From: Actinomycetaceae bacterium TAE3-ERU4 | Lineage (GTDB): Bacteria > Actinomycetota > Actinomycetes > Actinomycetales > Actinomycetaceae | Direction of reading: 5' to 3' | Assembly (NCBI GenBank): GCA_019218365.1 | Contig: JAHUUJ010000002.1 | Coordinates: 62,001 to 126,000, forward strand | DNA: 64,000 nt | Part shown: in pieces, positions 45,065-53,501 of the stretch | Position numbering within the stretch: position 1 is the stretch's first letter | Layout of the letters: each line of letters begins with the position of its first letter | Notes under the pieces: model-generated | Seen by the model: the letters and a program-made list of their open reading frames with translations, nothing else | The model's database searches: none | Told to the model about the DNA's origin: nothing | Translations under genes and position numbers: made by a program

Positions 45065-46159
45065 TTGAGTCTGGCAACTACTCGTCCGCAGCGTTTGTGG
45101 ACGGCAGCTCGTTATGAGAAGCATGCGCGCTTAACTGCCTCGTTAGCCATTATCATGCTGTGCATGATTTGGGGCTCGACATTCCCCATGACCAAGGCGG
45201 TGCTGGAAGGCATGAATGCGTCCAGCTACCTGGCAGTACGTTTCCTTATTGCAACCGTTGCTGGTTTTATCCTATTCCAAAAAAGAATCCGCCGGATGTC
45301 TGGGCGTGAATGGTTTTACGGTCTTTCCCTCGGCGGGATTTACGCGGCCGGTCAGCTTACGCAAACCCTTGGATTACTTTATATTGACGCCTCGGTTTCC
45401 GGTTTTATCACTGTAATGTACGTGGTCTTTACCCCGATATTCGTTTGGCTATTATTCCGAGTGCGGGTGGGACTAGCTGATTGGATTGCTGTTTTCCTGG
45501 CCCTTTGCGGACTGGCCTTACTTTCCCTTTCCGGAGGTCAGCTGGAATTTGGACTAGGCGAGATATTTTCCCTTTTGGGCGCAATCTTCTTTGCCTTACA
45601 CATCGTGATGTTGAGTCGTTGGGCACCTCGCGGAGATGTCGTGGGAATGTCAGTAATCCAGATGGCCGTAATGGCCGTGACTTTCTTGTCCATGAGTCTG
45701 ACGGTTGGGTTTGAGCTTCCCGCTTCCCCAATTGATTGGCTAGCAATCGTCTTTATGGCTCTGGTTGCCGGTTTGTTAGCGATGTCGGTACAGAGCTGGT
45801 CGCAAACTATTTTGTCGGCTACTTCGGTAGCTCTAATGTTTTCCTTAGAACCTGTTTTCGCTTCTGTTTTTGCGATTATGTTCGGTGGGGAATCCCTGAC
45901 GATGCGCCTGGTTTGGGGAGGCTTGTTGATTCTGTTGGCGATGCAGGTTTCTGCCCTGGGGCCGCGCTTTATGGTGCGCGCTCGCGCGATGGTGGAAAAG
46001 GAAACTGTTCTGCCGCATACCTCGGCTGGGCTATCGCAGGCATTCGAGGACGTATTTACTGGCGGATTGCCCCAGGCGCTTAATGAGGGAGAGGAAATCA
46101 TCGGCAGTGAAGGCTTTGCCCGCACTATGGAAAACGGGCCGACAGAGGGGCGTTCCTAA
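45065..46159 (+). CDS. EamA/DMT-family transporter
   Basis: 364 aa starting at TTG with AAGGAGG 7 nt upstream. Ten hydrophobic helices in two EamA repeats; MIWGSTFPMTKAVL near residue 37 is the family entry motif. The C-terminal 60 residues are a hydrophilic tail. DMT transporters of this type export amino acids or metabolites; the substrate is unknown. Its stop codon overlaps that of the convergent TetR gene by 4 bp. Confidence 0.85.
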   Translation: MSLATTRPQRLWTAARYEKHARLTASLAIIMLCMIWGSTFPMTKAVLEGMNASSYLAVRFLIATVAGFILFQKRIRRMSGREWFYGLSLGGIYAAGQLTQTLGLLYIDASVSGFITVMYVVFTPIFVWLLFRVRVGLADWIAVFLALCGLALLSLSGGQLEFGLGEIFSLLGAIFFALHIVMLSRWAPRGDVVGMSVIQMAVMAVTFLSMSLTVGFELPASPIDWLAIVFMALVAGLLAMSVQSWSQTILSATSVALMFSLEPVFASVFAIMFGGESLTMRLVWGGLLILLAMQVSALGPRFMVRARAMVEKETVLPHTSAGLSQAFEDVFTGGLPQALNEGEEIIGSEGFARTMENGPTEGRS

Positions 46160-46938
46160 GCGTCCTCGTTGCTTTCTGAGAATGCTTCAAGCAGCTTTGG
46201 CATCCAAATCTCAAGGTTGCGCATAATCTCGTCAGGGAATCCGTCCATTGAGGGATTGATAATCATTTGTCGGCGGAGCATACGTTCTACAAGAGCAATT
46301 ACAAATTCCCCTAATTCCAATGTGCCAACTGTTGGGCGGCGCTTTAGAGACTTTAGTGAATCGCTGATAAAACTGCCTAGGGAATTGGCGAACTGATCTG
46401 AAAGTGGAATGGTGATTTCTGCTAGTTCGGGACTGCGCAGCGAAGAAAGCGCAAGTTGCTGGCGAAGTAAAATGAAGTCTCGGTTAAGGGGGAGAGACTC
46501 GATAATTCCGCTAACAATTAACTCCAGACTTTGGGGTTGTTCTGAATCAAGGGCAATTTTCCACATTTTTTCCAGATGAGCGAAGAGTTTTTCGTACTCA
46601 TCTTGAATTACACAGACTAGAAGATCAGTTTTGTCGGTGAAATTTGAGTACAGTGCCCCGCGGGTAAAACCAGCTTGTTCGCAGATTTCTTCTAACGTGG
46701 TGGCGCTTACGCCCTTGTGGGCAAATAGCTGAGTAGCGGCTTCCATAAGACGCGCGCGAGTGGCGAGACGTTTGCGCGAGAGCTTCGGTGCTTCAGTGTC
46801 TGAAGATTCATTTTGGGGTTGCTTAGAGGAACTAGCCTGCTGCCGGGTTTGGGTAGCTCGTTTAGCCTCGCCAGCTACGGCCTTAAGTTTTTTCTTAAGC
46901 CTGATTTTTCCCTTACTAAGGGAGAGGGAAGTATCCAC
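46156..46938 (-). CDS. TetR-family transcriptional regulator
   Basis: 260 aa starting at a GTG with an AAGGAGC site. A basic, low-complexity leader (1-55) precedes the TetR helix-turn-helix (about residues 75-105: TTLEEICEQAGFTRGALYSNF). The C-terminal ligand domain is diverse. It is divergent from the YhgE/Pip gene, and the shared gap holds four phased palindromes that are probable operators. Confidence 0.88.
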   Translation of the reverse strand: MDTSLSLSKGKIRLKKKLKAVAGEAKRATQTRQQASSSKQPQNESSDTEAPKLSRKRLATRARLMEAATQLFAHKGVSATTLEEICEQAGFTRGALYSNFTDKTDLLVCVIQDEYEKLFAHLEKMWKIALDSEQPQSLELIVSGIIESLPLNRDFILLRQQLALSSLRSPELAEITIPLSDQFANSLGSFISDSLKSLKRRPTVGTLELGEFVIALVERMLRRQMIINPSMDGFPDEIMRNLEIWMPKLLEAFSESNEDA

Positions 46939-46990
46939 GTTAGCTCCTTTTACGCTCTTATCTTAAGAGTAATACCAAATTCTACACTTT

Positions 46991-47073
46991 GATACAACCT
47001 TGTATTCGATACATTGTTGTATTTGATACATTCTTGTATCTAGATGGTGATTTTTTAGATACACGGGCGTATA
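46991..47073. promoter_or_regulatory. Array of four operator-like palindromes between tetR and the Pip gene
   Basis: Units of the form ATACA-N4-TGTAT begin with GATACA at 46991, 47008, 47025 and 47058. The spacings are 17, 17 and 33 bp. The third copy is the most symmetric (GATACATTCTTGTATC); the fourth is degenerate. Tandem sites beside a divergent TetR gene are the usual sign of autoregulation and control of the neighbour. Confidence 0.75.
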
Positions 47074-47115
47074 TTTTTTCTTGTTAATAACTATCCTCGA
47101 GAAAAGAAGTGGAAA

Positions 47116-50100
47116 ATGCCGAAGCACCTAACCGGAAGCAAGGTCGCCAACGCAATTATCGTTATCGCGATTTTTATTGTTCCTCTGATGTATGCCGGGT
47201 TACTTACCTGGGCGTACCAAGATCCATTGAACCGCATCGAACGAATTGATGCGGCTGTTGTAAATGAAGACACTCCTGCGGTTAAAGAAATGCCTTTAGG
47301 GGAAAAACAGACTATCGATATTGGTAATGAGGTAGTAGATCGCCTCACCAATCCCGCGGACGCTAAAGAAGTGGGTTTCCATTGGATTCCCGCTTCTAAA
47401 GCAGAAGCTGACAAAGGTCTGGCTGATGGAACCTACCGCGCGGTTCTTTACATTCCTGCGGGAGTTTCTGAAACGCTGACGAAACAGGGAACGGAAGAAG
47501 CTCGGCGAGTAACGCTACAGCTACGTACCGATGATGGGATTAACTATCTTGCTGGAACTATGGCGCATAGCGTTGCGGAGAAACTACAGGACGAAATTTC
47601 TTCTCAGGGAGCAAGTCGAATTATCGACCAGATGTACATCAGTTTCGGAACTATCAAGGGAAAACTAAACCAAGCTGCGGATGGTGCCGGAGAACTGAAA
47701 GATGGTTTGGGCAAACTTGAAAACGGAGCGGATAAACTTGCTTCAGGTACCGATAAACTCGCTGCCGGTGCCGGTAAATTAGCCGGAGGAACCGATGAGT
47801 TTAGTGTTAAGCTCAGCGACCTCGCTAGCGGGGCAGTAAAGCTTGATAACGGTACTCGCCTACTGGCTGAAAAAAGTGGTGAACTAGCCTCTGGAAACAA
47901 ACTTGTGGCCAACGGTGCAACCCTGGGCGCACAGGGGGCTAAGAAGCTCAATGAAGGACTCGCCAATGCTTCGGCGGGTGCGCAGCGTTTGGCCGGGGGA
48001 GTAGAACGCTACACTTCGGAAATTGACGGAGCGCTTTCCCGACTTACTAGCCCACAGGCGCTGGAGAAGCTAAACGAACTGAAGAACGGTTCTTCTGCCT
48101 TGGCAAATGGTTCTCAGCGTTTGAGTGCGGGGATTGGTCAGGATGCTTCGGCTTTGCCTAAGGCTGGTGAGCAGCCGGGTAATTTGGTTGAGGCGATTAA
48201 TGCTTTGGAGGCTGGTTCTCAGCGTTTGAGTGCGGGGATTGGTCAGGATGCTTCGGCGATGCCTAAGGCTGGTGAGCAGCCGGGTAATTTGGTTGAGGCG
48301 ATTAATGCTTTGGAGGCTGGTTCTCAGCGTTTGAGTGCGGGGATTGGTCAGGACGCTTCGGCGATGCCTGCGGCTGGTAAACAGCCAACCAACCTCGTTG
48401 AAGCAATCAACGCTCTTGAATCTGGGCTACAGCGTTTGAGTGCGGGGATTGGTCAGGACGCTTCGGCAATGCCCGCCGCTGGTAAACAGCCAGCCAACCT
48501 TGTTGAAGCAATCAACGCCTTGGCAAACGGTTCCCAGCGTTTGAGTGCGGGGATTGGTCAGGACGCTTCGGCAATGCCTGCCGCTGGTAAACAGCCAGCC
48601 AACCTCGTTGAAGCAATCAACGCTCTAGAGGCTGGAAGTCAGCAACTGCATGCGGGCACGGAAAAGTTCAGTGCTAGCGTTTCGCAAGCAATTTCCGGAA
48701 TTGAATCCTTCCTGCCCCAACTAGGCAAGCTACAGGCTTTACCAGAAGGAACTCAAAAACTCGCCACCGGAGCTAAGAGCCTTTCTGGCGGGGTTGAGAA
48801 ATACACTTCCGGGGTAGATAAACTTTCCCAGAACTGCAAGCTAATGGGTGGCTCTCCCATCATGTGCGCAAGCTTGGAACGCCTAGCTAATAATTCGGAC
48901 GCACTTCGCGTGGGGGCAACTCAGGTAGCCGCGGGAACCACCCAGCTAAACGAGTCGGTTAAGCCGCTAGCCGCTCCTGAAACAAAGGCAAAAATTACTC
49001 GCTTGCAGGGTGCCTTACCACAGCTAAAGACCGCTATTGAGCGTCTCGATAACGGAGCTACTTCCCTTTCTCAAGGACTTACCAAGGTTAAGGGCAAGCT
49101 TCCGGCTCTAGCCGAAGGTAGTAAGCAGATTGCCGCTGGTACGACGCAGTTGCAGGCAAAGCTCCCGGCTTTGGCTCAAGGAAGTGCGCAGGCTGCCGCT
49201 GGTACGACGCAGTTGCAGGCAAAGCTCCCGGCTCTGGTTGACGGTAGTAAGCAGATTTCCGGTGGTTTGGGTAAGTTGCAGGAAAAGACTCCTACTCTGT
49301 CCCAGGGAGCGAAAGCTCTAGCCGGTGGTTTGGGTAAGTTGCAGGAAAAGACTCCTGCTCTGTCCCAGGGAGCGAAAGCTCTAGCGGACGGCGCCAAGAA
49401 GCTAGAAAATGGTGTTAGCGTGGCACTGTCTAAGGTTCCGGCGCTACGCGAAAAGGCCTCTGTTGCCCAGGCGGCTGGTTCCCAGTTGCGTGATGGCTCT
49501 AACCAGCTTGTAAACGGTGTGGATATGCTAAATGCCGGTTCTGGCACTTTGACCTCGAAGATGTGGGAACTAGCTACCGGAGCTAACAAGGTTGCCGATG
49601 GGGCGCAGAAACTTTCTGCCGGAGCGCAAAAGGCCGCTGATGGAACCGGGCAGGTAGCTGCCGGGGCTGACCGTGCCGCTCAGGCAAGTAAGCAGTTGGC
49701 TTCCGGAGCTCAGACCTTGAACGAGGGGGCTCAGGCACTTGACGAGGGTGCAGGCAAGCTCAGTGAAGGTGCCAAGCGCGCAAACGAAGGCTCTTCGGAA
49801 CTGGCTAGCAAACTCGGTGAGGGTGCAGAAAAGATTCCTTCCTGGTCTGAAAACAAGGTCTCCCAGATGGCCGATGCCGCCGCTCAACCGGTATTGGTGG
49901 ACGCTATTCGCGAGAACGGTGTTGCCACTAACGGTTCTGGGTTCGCGCCGATGTTCCTCTCGCTGGCACTGTGGGTTGGGGCTATCGCCACCTTCCTTAT
50001 CTTCCCAGCTTTGGACGTACGTCGTTTCAAGGACGAGAAATGGTGGCTGGCCGCTACCCGTTGCGCAACTACCGGTGTAATCATGGCCCTTGGACAGGCA

Positions 50101-50529
50101 GTGGTGGCCGTTGCCGGATTGCAGCTATTCGTCCAGTTGGGCGCGAAGGATTTGGGATACCTGTTCCTCGTTTCGATTATCGCTTCGCTGACCTTTACCG
50201 CGCTTAACCAGTTCTTCATCGCGGCATTGGCATTCCGCGGGCGTTTCGTTTCGGTTCTGTTGCTAATCTTGCAGATAGCCGCAATGGGGGCAACCTTCCC
50301 GATTGAAACAACCAACAAGTTCCTCGAAGGGTTGAACGTAGTGCTGCCGATGACCTACGTGGCTCATTCCGTACGAACCGGAATTGCTGGAGCCGGGTTC
50401 GGGATTACCGGAACCCTGGTGGCCTGCGGAATCTGGGGTGGCCTGGGAATCATCGGTACCCTATTAGCCGCGAAGTTCCGCACGGACGCGGTGCCCCTGC
50501 CCGTCGATCCGGCACAACGCCCCGCCTAG
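47116..50529 (+). CDS. YhgE/Pip-family giant membrane protein with internal repeats
   Basis: 1137 aa. An N-terminal membrane helix (about 13-33) and a conserved extracytoplasmic domain (about 40-180) precede some 700 residues of degenerate GA-L-G-L helical repeats. The C-terminus has about six membrane helices of ABC-2 permease type (about 930-1110). This is the YhgE/Pip architecture (phage infection protein, related to EsaA). Two near-exact tandem repeat blocks lie inside. Transport or surface-organising roles are possible; function is unproven. Likely controlled by the divergent TetR. Confidence 0.85.
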   Translation: MPKHLTGSKVANAIIVIAIFIVPLMYAGLLTWAYQDPLNRIERIDAAVVNEDTPAVKEMPLGEKQTIDIGNEVVDRLTNPADAKEVGFHWIPASKAEADKGLADGTYRAVLYIPAGVSETLTKQGTEEARRVTLQLRTDDGINYLAGTMAHSVAEKLQDEISSQGASRIIDQMYISFGTIKGKLNQAADGAGELKDGLGKLENGADKLASGTDKLAAGAGKLAGGTDEFSVKLSDLASGAVKLDNGTRLLAEKSGELASGNKLVANGATLGAQGAKKLNEGLANASAGAQRLAGGVERYTSEIDGALSRLTSPQALEKLNELKNGSSALANGSQRLSAGIGQDASALPKAGEQPGNLVEAINALEAGSQRLSAGIGQDASAMPKAGEQPGNLVEAINALEAGSQRLSAGIGQDASAMPAAGKQPTNLVEAINALESGLQRLSAGIGQDASAMPAAGKQPANLVEAINALANGSQRLSAGIGQDASAMPAAGKQPANLVEAINALEAGSQQLHAGTEKFSASVSQAISGIESFLPQLGKLQALPEGTQKLATGAKSLSGGVEKYTSGVDKLSQNCKLMGGSPIMCASLERLANNSDALRVGATQVAAGTTQLNESVKPLAAPETKAKITRLQGALPQLKTAIERLDNGATSLSQGLTKVKGKLPALAEGSKQIAAGTTQLQAKLPALAQGSAQAAAGTTQLQAKLPALVDGSKQISGGLGKLQEKTPTLSQGAKALAGGLGKLQEKTPALSQGAKALADGAKKLENGVSVALSKVPALREKASVAQAAGSQLRDGSNQLVNGVDMLNAGSGTLTSKMWELATGANKVADGAQKLSAGAQKAADGTGQVAAGADRAAQASKQLASGAQTLNEGAQALDEGAGKLSEGAKRANEGSSELASKLGEGAEKIPSWSENKVSQMADAAAQPVLVDAIRENGVATNGSGFAPMFLSLALWVGAIATFLIFPALDVRRFKDEKWWLAATRCATTGVIMALGQAVVAVAGLQLFVQLGAKDLGYLFLVSIIASLTFTALNQFFIAALAFRGRFVSVLLLILQIAAMGATFPIETTNKFLEGLNVVLPMTYVAHSVRTGIAGAGFGITGTLVACGIWGGLGIIGTLLAAKFRTDAVPLPVDPAQRPA
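48111..48635 (+). repeat. Five 105-bp tandem repeats in the Pip gene
   Basis: Units start at 48111, 48216, 48321, 48426 and 48531 and encode 35 residues each (core QRLSAGIGQDASA). The first third of each unit is almost identical at DNA level. The rest falls into two codon styles, copies 1-2 versus late copy 3 to copy 5. Confidence 0.92.
49132..49386 (+). repeat. Two pairs of 63-bp repeats in the Pip gene
   Basis: A segment at 49132-49170 recurs at 49195-49233, and 49261-49323 recurs almost exactly at 49324-49386. All have a 63-bp (21-residue) period, so the frame is kept. Confidence 0.85.
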
Positions 50530-50538
50530 TCAGTAACT

Positions 50539-50587
50539 GACACTATCAACTTTTGCCCCGTGGTCTTTAGTCCCACGGGGCAAAAGT
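50539..50587 (+). terminator. Terminator of the Pip gene; left copy of a 49-bp direct repeat
   Basis: A 15-bp stem (50549-50563 / 50573-50587) ending in the Pip gene's 3' region. The whole 49 bp, including 10 bases before the stem, recurs without a mismatch at 52532-52580. Confidence 0.93.
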
Positions 50588-50744
50588 ATTTGCCTTGATA
50601 ACGGGATACTAGAGGGAAAAATGGGACTTACGTCCAGAGGGTCAGAGTCTAAATTATTACCGAAGAAAAGAAAAATATAGACTAACAAAATTTAGCTTGA
50701 GTAAAGCCTGCTGCTTTCCTAACACTTGTAATAATCTTTAAAAC

Positions 50745-52520
50745 ATGAGTGAAATAGAAAATGAAGTTTTACCCCCAGAAGATGGGAATAGAAAAAAGGA
50801 ATCTCTTGAAAATGAAGTATGGCAATATCTCAGGAAAAAAACTGAAAAATGGTCCCATGACTACCTGAGTAGGTTTAATATTTTTTTAAATACAGAAATA
50901 ACTCTAAGTTTCTTTTGTGTGTTATTAATCGGAATTATTTCGTTATTGCTTTCATATATATATAAAGGGGGGGAGGGGGAGGAAACGCCATTCCATCAGA
51001 TTCTTAATCTTTTCAAACAATTATGCAGTCATATAGACGTAGGGGTTTTTCTTGCAATCGCGGCAACTTTATTTGTTGCCGTTGCTCTCGGAAATAACAA
51101 GATACTTCCCTGGAAGAAAATAAAAGAGATTGAAGAAATCCGCTTAAAATCTTTATATATTTTAGCTGCGCGTCGTATAAGTATCGTGGTTTTAGCTATC
51201 AGCATGTGGATGGTAATCCTGGCGCTAATTATTAGCTATAGGTATACTGAACCTAAGCATGCCTATAGCATCTTCTTTACATCGTTTTTTCTCTCTTCCC
51301 CTTTCCTGCTCCTATTCATGCTTTTATCTTTCCCAATTCTAGTAAATATAGAGATGAATTTTAGAGAACTTTTCTCCTATTACTCAAAGAAGTTAAAGAA
51401 AGAACTATGCGATAAAACTACAGATGACTACAGAACGGAGTTTCCAGAAATTTTGTCAAAATCCCAAAAGGTGGAAGAAGATAAAGAAAAAAATAAAGTC
51501 TCCGATATACAACCTTTTGTCAAAGAAAAACCTTTCCCGTGTTCGTATTTAACCTCTGGCTGGTATTATTTTGTTATTTTCTTCGTCCCAGCGTTTGCGA
51601 CACTAATATTTTGGTATTTTTCTTATCAACATATTCAACATATTCAACATATTCAACATAATATTCAACATATTCAACATAATATTCAACATATTCAACA
51701 TAATATTCAACAGAATATTCAACATATTCAACATAATATTCAACAGAATATTCAACATATTCAACAGAATATTCAACATATTCAACAGAATATTCAACAT
51801 ATTCAACAGACTCAATGCATTGCGTATTTCGTGCTCTCTGCTTTAGCACTTGCGCTATGGCTCCATTTTAAGGTAGAGCATATTTTTGGGTCTAAAATAA
51901 TGGATGAATTTTCTAGTTTAGATTTCAGGATTAGGGAGAAAATTTCTGATATATATAGTTTACGTCTACGATCATTCTACAAATTTATCTCCTCTTGTGT
52001 GGTATGGATAGTTAATTTTTATGCCTTTTCATCAATTAGCGACATTAATATTTGGTACCTATTGGTAATAATATCTTTCTCTGTCTGCTTGGCCTTGTGG
52101 TGCTTGGGTAAATTTCTTGAATGCTGCTTGAAGGACAAAGACCAGTATAAATACCTTTTAAAGCTTAATCTCGACTTAAAGCCTAATCCCGACGCTAAGG
52201 GAGAATCTTGCGAGGAAAAAGCTTTCTACGCTGAGGTCTACCGTCAGTATCTACTCGTACTAGACGGAGATATAAGGAAAATATCTAACGGTGGTAAGTA
52301 TCTAGCCTACAATTTGGATAGAGGAAAGTGTCAGGTCGATGTAACTTTAAATCAATCTGGGAAAGGAAAATCAACGAAACCTTATTTGTTCATTTCTCGC
52401 GAAGCAGCGAAATTTGCGGAGGAAAAAGTAGGTCGAGAAAAAGAGCAGAGTATAAAAGAAAAACTTGCTAAGTTGAAAACGAGGCTGTGTGAAGGACTCT
52501 GTTTTGAGAAACGCTCATAA
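50745..52520 (+). CDS. Unrecognised AT-rich membrane protein with Q/H/I/N repeat tract
   Basis: 591 aa. About eight membrane helices: four in residues 45-200, one at about 273-292, and three at about 357-452. A charged cytoplasmic-type loop separates the first four from the rest, and a hydrophilic C-terminal domain of about 140 residues follows. Between helices five and six lies a 61-residue tract (295-355) built of QHI, QHNI and QQNI units. Codon use is much AT-richer than in neighbours. The gene is bounded by perfect 49-bp repeats, suggesting insertion. I know of no family match and propose no function. Confidence 0.75.
   Translation: MSEIENEVLPPEDGNRKKESLENEVWQYLRKKTEKWSHDYLSRFNIFLNTEITLSFFCVLLIGIISLLLSYIYKGGEGEETPFHQILNLFKQLCSHIDVGVFLAIAATLFVAVALGNNKILPWKKIKEIEEIRLKSLYILAARRISIVVLAISMWMVILALIISYRYTEPKHAYSIFFTSFFLSSPFLLLFMLLSFPILVNIEMNFRELFSYYSKKLKKELCDKTTDDYRTEFPEILSKSQKVEEDKEKNKVSDIQPFVKEKPFPCSYLTSGWYYFVIFFVPAFATLIFWYFSYQHIQHIQHIQHNIQHIQHNIQHIQHNIQQNIQHIQHNIQQNIQHIQQNIQHIQQNIQHIQQTQCIAYFVLSALALALWLHFKVEHIFGSKIMDEFSSLDFRIREKISDIYSLRLRSFYKFISSCVVWIVNFYAFSSISDINIWYLLVIISFSVCLALWCLGKFLECCLKDKDQYKYLLKLNLDLKPNPDAKGESCEEKAFYAEVYRQYLLVLDGDIRKISNGGKYLAYNLDRGKCQVDVTLNQSGKGKSTKPYLFISREAAKFAEEKVGREKEQSIKEKLAKLKTRLCEGLCFEKRS
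51627..51809 (+). repeat. In-frame 9/12-bp minisatellite encoding QHI/QHNI/QQNI
   Basis: 183 bp composed of units CAACATATT (9 bp), CAACATAATATT and CAACAGAATATT (12 bp). All units are multiples of three, so expansion or contraction changes length but never frame. It encodes residues 295-355, rich in His, between two membrane helices. Confidence 0.95.
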
Positions 52521-52531
52521 TCGAGTTGGCG

Positions 52532-52580
52532 GACACTATCAACTTTTGCCCCGTGGTCTTTAGTCCCACGGGGCAAAAGT
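52532..52580 (+). terminator. Terminator after the repeat-tract gene; right copy of the 49-bp direct repeat
   Basis: Identical over 49 bp to 50539-50587, with the stem at 52542-52556 / 52566-52580. It begins 11 bp after the stop codon of the inserted gene. Sequence on either side of the two copies is unrelated. Confidence 0.93.
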
Positions 52581-52693
52581 TTGTTCTTTTGTCAGCTTTA
52601 GGAAATAAGAGTTCACTCACCTCTGGTTCGTTATTAAACTTCTAGGCGGTAGAATAGTGCCGTACCAGACACCTAGATAAGAAAGGGTTCGAG

Positions 52694-53431
52694 ATGACCT
52701 ACACTCTGGTCCTGCTCCGTCACGGCGAGAGCGAATGGAACGCCAAAAACCTGTTTACCGGGTGGGTTGACGTCCCGCTGTCGGAAAAAGGCCGTAGCGA
52801 AGCTGCCCGCGGTGGCCAGCTATTGAAGGACGCGGGTGTCCTGCCCGACAAGCTATACACCTCCATGTTGCGTCGCGCCATCATGACCGCCAACTTGGCA
52901 CTTGACTCGGCCGACCGCCACTGGATTCCCGTTGAGCGCAACTGGCGTTTGAACGAGCGTCACTACGGCGCCTTGCAGGGAAAGAACAAGAAGGAAATCC
53001 GCGACGAGTTCGGTGAAGAAAAGTTCATGGAATGGCGTCGTTCCTACGACGTTCCGCCGCCCGCTATCGAGGCCGGTTCGGAATTCTCCCAGGACACCGA
53101 CCCGCGCTACGCCGGTGAGCCGATTCCTGCCACCGAATGCCTCAAGGATGTACTGGTTCGCCTGCTGCCTTACTGGAATGAAGTCATTGCCCCCGACATT
53201 AAGTCCGGCAAGACCATCATGATTGCCGCGCACGGTAACTCACTACGCGCCATCGTCAAGCACCTGGACGACATTTCCGATGAGGAAATCGCAGGCCTGA
53301 ACATTCCTACCGGTATTCCGTTGGTCTATGAACTGGATGAGGACCTCAAGCCCATTACTAAGGGCGGTCGTTACCTCGACCCGGCTGCTGCCGAAGCCGC
53401 AATTAAGGCTGTTGCTTCACAGGGTAAGTAA
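52694..53431 (+). CDS. gpmA: 2,3-bisphosphoglycerate-dependent phosphoglycerate mutase
   Basis: 245 aa. The [10 protein letters not shown] motif carries the phosphorylated His (H10 region), followed by [13 protein letters not shown] and the second His in AAHGNSLRA. It interconverts 3- and 2-phosphoglycerate in glycolysis. It has an AAAGGG site. The gpm-senX3-regX3 neighbourhood is conserved in Actinobacteria and is kept here, with phoU between. Confidence 0.96.
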   Translation: MTYTLVLLRHGESEWNAKNLFTGWVDVPLSEKGRSEAARGGQLLKDAGVLPDKLYTSMLRRAIMTANLALDSADRHWIPVERNWRLNERHYGALQGKNKKEIRDEFGEEKFMEWRRSYDVPPPAIEAGSEFSQDTDPRYAGEPIPATECLKDVLVRLLPYWNEVIAPDIKSGKTIMIAAHGNSLRAIVKHLDDISDEEIAGLNIPTGIPLVYELDEDLKPITKGGRYLDPAAAEAAIKAVASQGK

Positions 53432-53455
53432 ACCCCATAGAAAGCAAAATACAAG

Positions 53456-53491
53456 AAAACCCCGGGAAGTGAACTTACCTCCCGGGGTTTT
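53456..53491. terminator. Bidirectional terminator between gpmA and phoU
   Basis: AAAACCCCGGGA (53456-53467) and TCCCGGGGTTTT (53480-53491) form a 12-bp stem with A- and T-rich ends on both sides, between convergent genes. Confidence 0.88.
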
Positions 53492-53501
53492 CCCATACCT
53501 T

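Noticed and set aside
51627-51809. CRISPR array
   Set aside because: Units are 9-12 bp, directly adjacent and without unique spacers; they code in frame for a protein.
51574-51849. Long open frames antisense to the QHI tract
   Set aside because: They arise because the repeat lacks stop codons in several frames; they have only repeat-derived sequence and no ribosome site.
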